Assembly: GCA_025359985.1 (NCBI GenBank)
Contig: JANYDB010000086.1
Location: 1-64,000, forward strand
Direction: 5' to 3'
Source: Burkholderiales bacterium
Lineage (GTDB): Bacteria; Pseudomonadota; Gammaproteobacteria; Burkholderiales; Usitatibacteraceae
DNA length: 64,000 nucleotides
Shown here: piece after piece, positions 59,484 to 64,000 of the stretch
How the letters are laid out: every line of letters starts with the position of its first letter
How positions within the stretch are numbered: position 1 is the stretch's first letter
Notes under the pieces: model-generated
The model's input: the letters and a program-made list of their open reading frames with translations, nothing else
The model's database searches: none
Told to the model about the DNA's origin: nothing
Position numbers and translations under genes: made by a program

Positions 59484-59800
59484 CGTGTCAAGAGTCCCCG
59501 CAGGCTGAGTCTGCGCTGAGATCGCTGAAGGAAATGAAGACGCTGAAGATAATGAAGGCCCACGCGTTTTCGCGTTCTTCAAATGGTGTCCTGCCTGCTT
59601 CCTCTGATGCACAATGCCTCCAATAATCCGCGCAAGGCGGGATGGCGAAAGTGATATATACAACGGTGATGTAAAATATACCTAGCACAACTACAAACTT
59701 GCAAAACTGCTTCAGTCTTGCCGACGCATCATTCACAAGCGGTGTGAAAGCGCCTTCATGGCTAGAGGCTAATCCATTTTTTAACCTTTGAGAAGCCCCC
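59484..59800. other. Intergenic region HNH-ppa
   Basis: 317 bases. In-frame extension of the HNH gene covers part of it but has no family pattern. The divergent promoters for the HNH gene and ppa must lie here; GAAGCCCCC precedes the ppa ATG. Confidence 0.4.
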
Positions 59801-60349
59801 ATGAATTTAGACCGTGTTGATTCTGGTCAGGATGTACCCAATAACGTAAATGTGGTCATCGAAATCCCGATGAACAGCGATCCCATCAAGTACGAATTGG
59901 ACAAGCAGACGGGCGCTTTGTTCATAGATCGTTTTATGTCCACTGCTATGCATTATCCCTGTAACTATGGATACATTCCGCATACGCTGTCCGACGATGG
60001 TGATCCGGTTGATGTGCTGGTGTTAACGCCATATCCCTTGATTCCCGGCGTGGTGGTGCGCTGTCGTCCGATTGGCATGCTGAAGATGACGGACGAAGCC
60101 GGTGGCGATGAAAAGTTGCTGGCGGTACCGATTGACAAGCTCACTTCGATTTATCGCAATGTGCAATCGCCAGAGGATTTGCCCGATATTACAATTGCCA
60201 AAATTGCGCACTTCTTTGAACATTACAAAGACCTTGAGCCCGGCAAATGGGTCAAACTCGAAGGCTGGTGCAGTGCCGATGAGGCAAAAAAAGCCATTTT
60301 AGACGGTGTTAAAAAATACAATGATGCGCCTCACAAGCCTCAATATTGA
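59801..60349 (+). CDS. ppa: Inorganic pyrophosphatase, family I
   Basis: 182 residues. It hydrolyses PPi in the cytosol. Motifs: [18 protein letters not shown], the metal-binding [10 protein letters not shown], and [19 protein letters not shown]. It coexists with a membrane pyrophosphatase and a PPi-phosphofructokinase, so cells need some way to spare PPi. Confidence 0.97.
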   Translation: MNLDRVDSGQDVPNNVNVVIEIPMNSDPIKYELDKQTGALFIDRFMSTAMHYPCNYGYIPHTLSDDGDPVDVLVLTPYPLIPGVVVRCRPIGMLKMTDEAGGDEKLLAVPIDKLTSIYRNVQSPEDLPDITIAKIAHFFEHYKDLEPGKWVKLEGWCSADEAKKAILDGVKKYNDAPHKPQY

Positions 60350-60551
60350 TGGATAAGGTTAATACCCAACCCGGCTTCGATAAATTCAACTGAAAGTGGG
60401 TTGTAACCAGTCAGCTTTTCTTTGTTCTTTAGCCCTCCATTGGCTATTGCGCTACGTCTGTGCAAAAAAACAAAGTAAAAATTGCGTCGGAAATTTTTTA
60501 GTGGCGATGACGCTGTAAGATTTGCCCTTCGCAAATTATTTTTAATGACGC

Positions 60552-61016
60552 ATGCACAACGCAAATTCTTTTACAGTTTCAATGGTGGATTGGCATTTGG
60601 TGGGCGCGGCATTGTCGCAGGTTCGCTTTACGGTCTTTGTTCGCGAGCAAGGCGTGCCGCCCGAAATTGAGCTTGATGAGCTCGATGCCAATCCTGAAAA
60701 ATGTCTGCATGCAGCCGCACACGATGATGAGGGCAATATTATCGGCACCGGACGCCTGATTTTGGAGCAGTCGACTGGGCATTTTGCCCGGATCGGCCGC
60801 ATGGCCGTACTGAAAAAATGGCGTGGCGCTGGTGTGGGTGCCGCAATGCTTGAGGCATTGTGCGATGAAGCTAAACGTCGTGGTTATGGCCAGGCGATGA
60901 TTCATGCGCAAACGCATGCGGCACCGTTTTATTTCAAGCGCGGATTTTTATCACATGGTTCCGAGTTTGCTGAAGCCGGTATTCCGCATCTTGAGATGCG
61001 CCGCGCCTTAGCTTGA
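60552..61016 (+). CDS. GNAT family N-acetyltransferase (ElaA/YjcF-like)
   Basis: 154 residues. VRFTVFVREQGVPPEIELDE is the N-terminal signature of this small GNAT group; acetyl-CoA is bound by ARIGRMAVLKKWRGAGVGAA; a final FYFKRGFLSHG with GIPHLEMRR completes it. The substrate is unknown. The 200 bases before it hold no gene. Confidence 0.88.
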   Translation: MHNANSFTVSMVDWHLVGAALSQVRFTVFVREQGVPPEIELDELDANPEKCLHAAAHDDEGNIIGTGRLILEQSTGHFARIGRMAVLKKWRGAGVGAAMLEALCDEAKRRGYGQAMIHAQTHAAPFYFKRGFLSHGSEFAEAGIPHLEMRRALA

Positions 61017-61039
61017 ACTCAGATTTTCGCAGCTGATAA

Positions 61040-62104
61040 CTAGGCTGCATATAAATAGGGCAGCGGTCGGATCATCAGGACTTCGCCATGAATATTCGTT
61101 AGCCGCAATGAATTAGCGTTAATGCTTTCGAGCTGCGCAACCACCAAAGCATCAAATCCACCTTCCGCACTGGGTGCGATCTGGGCGATTTGTCCGGCAG
61201 CCTGATCACCGAATTCGGGCGCGTAAACAGCATCCCCCCGCTTGGGCAGGGTGGCAGTATCGCCATGTACCCACGCCATGCGCCGCTTTAAAATGCCGCG
61301 ATACTGTGTGCGGGCAACAATTTCCTGTCCGGGATAGCAACCTTTTTTGAAGTTAACGCCGCCGATTAATTCAAAGTTTGCCATTTGCGCCACAAACGCA
61401 TCCTGTGTTTCGGGCAGGATGGTAATGATGCCCTCACGTATTGCAAAACCTTCCCAAACAGCTGCGCCTACCGGCTTTGCAATGGTGCTTAATTTTTGCC
61501 AAATGATCAAAGCATTTTTAACTTCGGTAATGATTTCGAAACGATGGGGCGACAAACGAATAATGCGGCCAAGTGGGCTATCGAGGGTTTGCATGGGTAT
61601 CAATTCAGCCGCACCCGTTACCCCGAGACCCTCATGGATACTGGCCTCCAGCCGTTTGACATCGCGATCTGCCACGCCCAGTTTTATGCCTTGATCGCTA
61701 CGATCTTCGAGCTTCACCTTTGAGCGCAATACAAACATGCTCAGTCGTTTTTGAATGGCTGGCTGCAGAGCGCGTGGCAGTTGCAGGAAAACGCCTTGCG
61801 CCTCACGCCACATCAAAAATGTTGCCAGCATGCGACCTTTGGGCGAGCTCCAGCTGTTCCATTGCGCATTATTTTTTTCATCGCCAACCGTAAGTGCCAG
61901 CACATCATTGCTGAACTGGCCCTGCAGAAATGCCCTGGCGTCGTCACCCGAAGCGAGGATCAAGCCCTCATGAGAAAGGTCACAAAAGATTGTGCCGTCG
62001 CAGGTAGCAGCAAGCTCGGTGGCTAAAGAGGAATAGGTATTGACGCGGCCATCGCAAAACTGCGCGCCGTGTTGTGTCAGTGTGGCTGCCCAGGATTCGT
62101 TCAT
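61040..62104 (-). CDS. ygfZ: Folate-binding protein YgfZ
   Basis: 354 residues of the GcvT-like fold. The signature KKGCYPGQEIVAR with its conserved cysteine is at ~250. Related aminomethyltransferase-like segments (FLQGQFSNDV, WSSPKGRML) precede it. YgfZ supports iron-sulfur enzymes such as MiaB in a folate-dependent way. It is divergent from the ygfX-like gene. Confidence 0.92.
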   Translation of the reverse strand: MNESWAATLTQHGAQFCDGRVNTYSSLATELAATCDGTIFCDLSHEGLILASGDDARAFLQGQFSNDVLALTVGDEKNNAQWNSWSSPKGRMLATFLMWREAQGVFLQLPRALQPAIQKRLSMFVLRSKVKLEDRSDQGIKLGVADRDVKRLEASIHEGLGVTGAAELIPMQTLDSPLGRIIRLSPHRFEIITEVKNALIIWQKLSTIAKPVGAAVWEGFAIREGIITILPETQDAFVAQMANFELIGGVNFKKGCYPGQEIVARTQYRGILKRRMAWVHGDTATLPKRGDAVYAPEFGDQAAGQIAQIAPSAEGGFDALVVAQLESINANSLRLTNIHGEVLMIRPLPYLYAA

Positions 62105-62192
62105 ACTCCGATCATAGTTGATTTTTTCTTAAAGCCCATCTTTAAGCCTATCTTCAAACTTGCAATTATCTCAGACCGTTATTTTAGAGCGC

Positions 62193-62720
62193 ATGGACGA
62201 GACTTCAGATAATCAAGATCCCCGCTGGATTCAGCTTCGTGCGTCGCGCATGCAGCTTGCGGTGACGCTCTTTGGCGCATCGCTCGCTATGGCGATTTTA
62301 TGGCTTATGGATATTCCGCCGTGGTTGCCAAGCGTTTGGCGCTGGGTGCTAATCGTGGCGGTGGGCTTGCAAATAGCCTGGGCGTTGTGGCGTCATGGGC
62401 GGCGCGATCAATGGTCTACGGATGCATTTTATTTTATCGAGCTTGATCCTGATATTGAAAAAATGCAGATCGAAAAGACTACGGTCAGCGCGGTAAAGCT
62501 GGGTATCCGCCTAAAAAAGGGCGGTATTAACCAGCTTGACCCGCTACAAGGCGAGGTGCTGACGGGGGCCTTTGTGATGCCCTGGTTTGCGACCGTGCCC
62601 TACCGTCTGCCAGGTGACGGTGTGCTAAAAAAAATCTGGCCACGCACACTGCCGCTGTGGCGGGACAGTATGAACGCTGAAGATTTTCGTGCAGTACGTG
62701 TACGACTACGTTGGACATAG
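62193..62720 (+). CDS. YgfX-like membrane protein
   Basis: 175 residues. Two membrane helices lie at ~25-75 (LAVTLFGASLAMAILWLM, then WRWVLIVAVGLQIAWALW). The C-terminal segment LTGAFVMPWFATVPYRLPGD, then WPRTLPLWRDSMNAEDFR and VRLRW fits the YgfX/CptA-like group. YgfX in E. coli is encoded by the sdhE-ygfX pair and was proposed to affect cytoskeletal proteins. ATG at 62193 is chosen; an earlier TTG at 62160 is possible. Confidence 0.75.
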   Translation: MDETSDNQDPRWIQLRASRMQLAVTLFGASLAMAILWLMDIPPWLPSVWRWVLIVAVGLQIAWALWRHGRRDQWSTDAFYFIELDPDIEKMQIEKTTVSAVKLGIRLKKGGINQLDPLQGEVLTGAFVMPWFATVPYRLPGDGVLKKIWPRTLPLWRDSMNAEDFRAVRVRLRWT

Positions 62721-62861
62721 CGGCACATCGGTCGATTAGAGGGCGGCGAGTCCCGTATAATTCGAGCTTGATTATGATTGCGGCTTGGCGTGTCATTGCG
62801 CAAGCCGGTTTTTTATTTCTTGCCTACGTTTACTGTCATTGACCCCCTACGCCCCGCCGCC

Positions 62862-64000
62862 ATGTCTGCTTCTTTATCTGTCCCGTTATCTGCTTCCATA
62901 TCTGCTTCTAAGTCTGTGTCCGTAGATGCTCTCGCCCTAGCTCCTGCCTTGCCGTTGCTGACTCTCTACGGCTCATCGGCGCTGTCCGCATTCAGGGTTG
63001 AAAAACTCCTAGCTATTTTGCGTGCCCAGCAGCCCGCTATCAACATTATCCGCGCGCAATTTATTCATTTTGTGCAGGTCGCCGCCACACTCACGGCGAG
63101 TGAACAATCAGTGTTGGAACAGTTGTTGGCCTATGGGGAGTTGAAATCAAACGCACAGACAAAACTCGGCTCTGGGAGCGGTGATTCAGGCAAAATTGCT
63201 TCAAATGCCTCGCCGATATTGGTTCTTCCTCGAGTGGGCACCATCTCGTCATGGGCCTCGAAGGCAACCGATATTGCGCATAACTGTGGACTCAGCAAGA
63301 TCAAACGCATCGAGCGCGGCACGGCTTTTTATATTGAGATGAATACGGAAAACGCTAACCTCGGCCCTGAAGAGCGCGACAGCATCGTGCGCGTCATTCA
63401 CGATCCGATGACTGAAACCGTGCGTTTCTCATTTGATGATGCGGCTGAATTATTTATGACTCAAGTGCCGCAACCGCTTACCACCGTACTGACGATGCGT
63501 GATGGAAAGGTAGCGCTTGAGCACGCCAATCGCGACATGGTGTTAGCGTTATCTGCGGATGAAATTGATTACCTGTTTGACTATTACACCCGGATTGAAC
63601 GCGACCCAACCGATGTTGAGCTAATGATGTTTGCGCAGGCCAATTCAGAACATTGTCGCCATAAAATTTTTAATGCATCGTGGACTATCGATGGCGAAGC
63701 TCAGGAAAAAAGCCTGTTTGCGATGATTCGTCATACGCACGCCGTCACCCCACAGGGCACGGTCGTGGCGTACTCCGATAATTGCGCCGTGATGGAAGGA
63801 GCGATGATTGAACGGTTTTATCCGATCAATGGCCTATTTGATTTTCACCCGGATAAAACTCACATCCTGATGAAAGTCGAGACGCATAATCATCCCACCG
63901 CGATTGCACCTTGGCCCGGTGCCGCGACAGGTTCAGGCGGTGAAATTCGTGATGAGGGCGCGACCGGTATTGGCGCGAAACCGAAAGCCGGGCTGACCGG
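62862..64000 (+). CDS. purL: Phosphoribosylformylglycinamidine synthase, N-terminal part (runs off window)
   Basis: The first ~379 codons of the large purine enzyme FGAM synthase. LTLYGSSALSAFRVEKLL begins the normal N-terminal domain at residue ~33; VGTISSWASKATDIAHNCGL, AQANSEHCRHKIFNA and VETHNHPTAIAPWPGAATGSGG mark the linker and the ATP-binding half. The ~32 residues before it are serine/alanine/valine-rich (SASLSVPLSASISASKSVSV) and come from a roughly 24-bp repeat; the true start could be one of the later TTG codons before LLTLYG. The 3' half is outside the window. Confidence 0.94.
   Translation, partial: MSASLSVPLSASISASKSVSVDALALAPALPLLTLYGSSALSAFRVEKLLAILRAQQPAINIIRAQFIHFVQVAATLTASEQSVLEQLLAYGELKSNAQTKLGSGSGDSGKIASNASPILVLPRVGTISSWASKATDIAHNCGLSKIKRIERGTAFYIEMNTENANLGPEERDSIVRVIHDPMTETVRFSFDDAAELFMTQVPQPLTTVLTMRDGKVALEHANRDMVLALSADEIDYLFDYYTRIERDPTDVELMMFAQANSEHCRHKIFNASWTIDGEAQEKSLFAMIRHTHAVTPQGTVVAYSDNCAVMEGAMIERFYPINGLFDFHPDKTHILMKVETHNHPTAIAPWPGAATGSGGEIRDEGATGIGAKPKAGLT

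Overview
The window looks like chromosomal DNA of a betaproteobacterium. The evidence is gene order typical of that class (pyrG-kdsA-eno-ftsB; exbB-exbD-lpxK-trm112-kdsB-adk; queG/tsaE-amiC...mutL-miaA), a complete LPS-Kdo supply (kdsA, kdsB, lpxK), a GTP-type PEP carboxykinase, and a pyrophosphate-centred energy set (PPi-dependent phosphofructokinase, membrane pyrophosphatase, soluble pyrophosphatase). No 16S rRNA is present, so the genus cannot be given. This placement rests on remembered family and synteny knowledge, not on a search.

Layout. 1-490 holds the start of folC. 500-4850 is an accessory stretch: a Fic protein with a striking repeated operator, relics of a REP-associated transposase and of an IS, a truncated DUF7660 gene, an XRE-VapB-VapC operon and a DUF4743 Nudix hydrolase. 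5200-9580 carries a DUF3617 protein, pckG, and a class II aldolase-mtnA pair that suggests salvage of methylthioadenosine or 5'-deoxyadenosine through a DHAP shunt. 9670-15365 is core housekeeping (pyrG, kdsA, eno, ftsB, yjbR-like, greB). 15366-16750 holds decayed DNA and a toxin-antitoxin pair whose toxin is dead. 16900-29100 contains pssA, a short gnd, a TraB/GumN protein overlapping a ThDP enzyme, htpG, an unusual SDR, a histidine phosphatase, queG, tsaE and amiC. 29208-45731 runs from a GGDEF-EAL protein through mutL, miaA, dodecin, xseA, exbBD, lpxK, trm112, kdsB, adk and pfp to a membrane pyrophosphatase.

45965-57215 carries an acyl-CoA ligase, tonB, a compact island of small unknown genes with a broken IS1595-type transposase and an HTH-RhuM fusion, a TonB-dependent receptor, and a large orphan protein resembling the Hpt-rich N-terminus of ChpA. 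57434-64000 returns to housekeeping: tRNA-Leu(CAA), queA, an HNH nuclease, ppa, a GNAT protein, ygfZ, a ygfX-like gene and the start of purL.

The strongest candidates for something new are the fusion of a K+-independent membrane pyrophosphatase to a C-terminal OmpA-like domain, next to PPi-phosphofructokinase and adenylate kinase; the HTH-RhuM regulator with its palindromic operator inside a small-gene island between tonB and a TonB-dependent receptor; the equal-spaced inverted repeats in front of fic; and the kinase-less ChpA-like protein. Several toxin or transposase relics record past mobile-element traffic.
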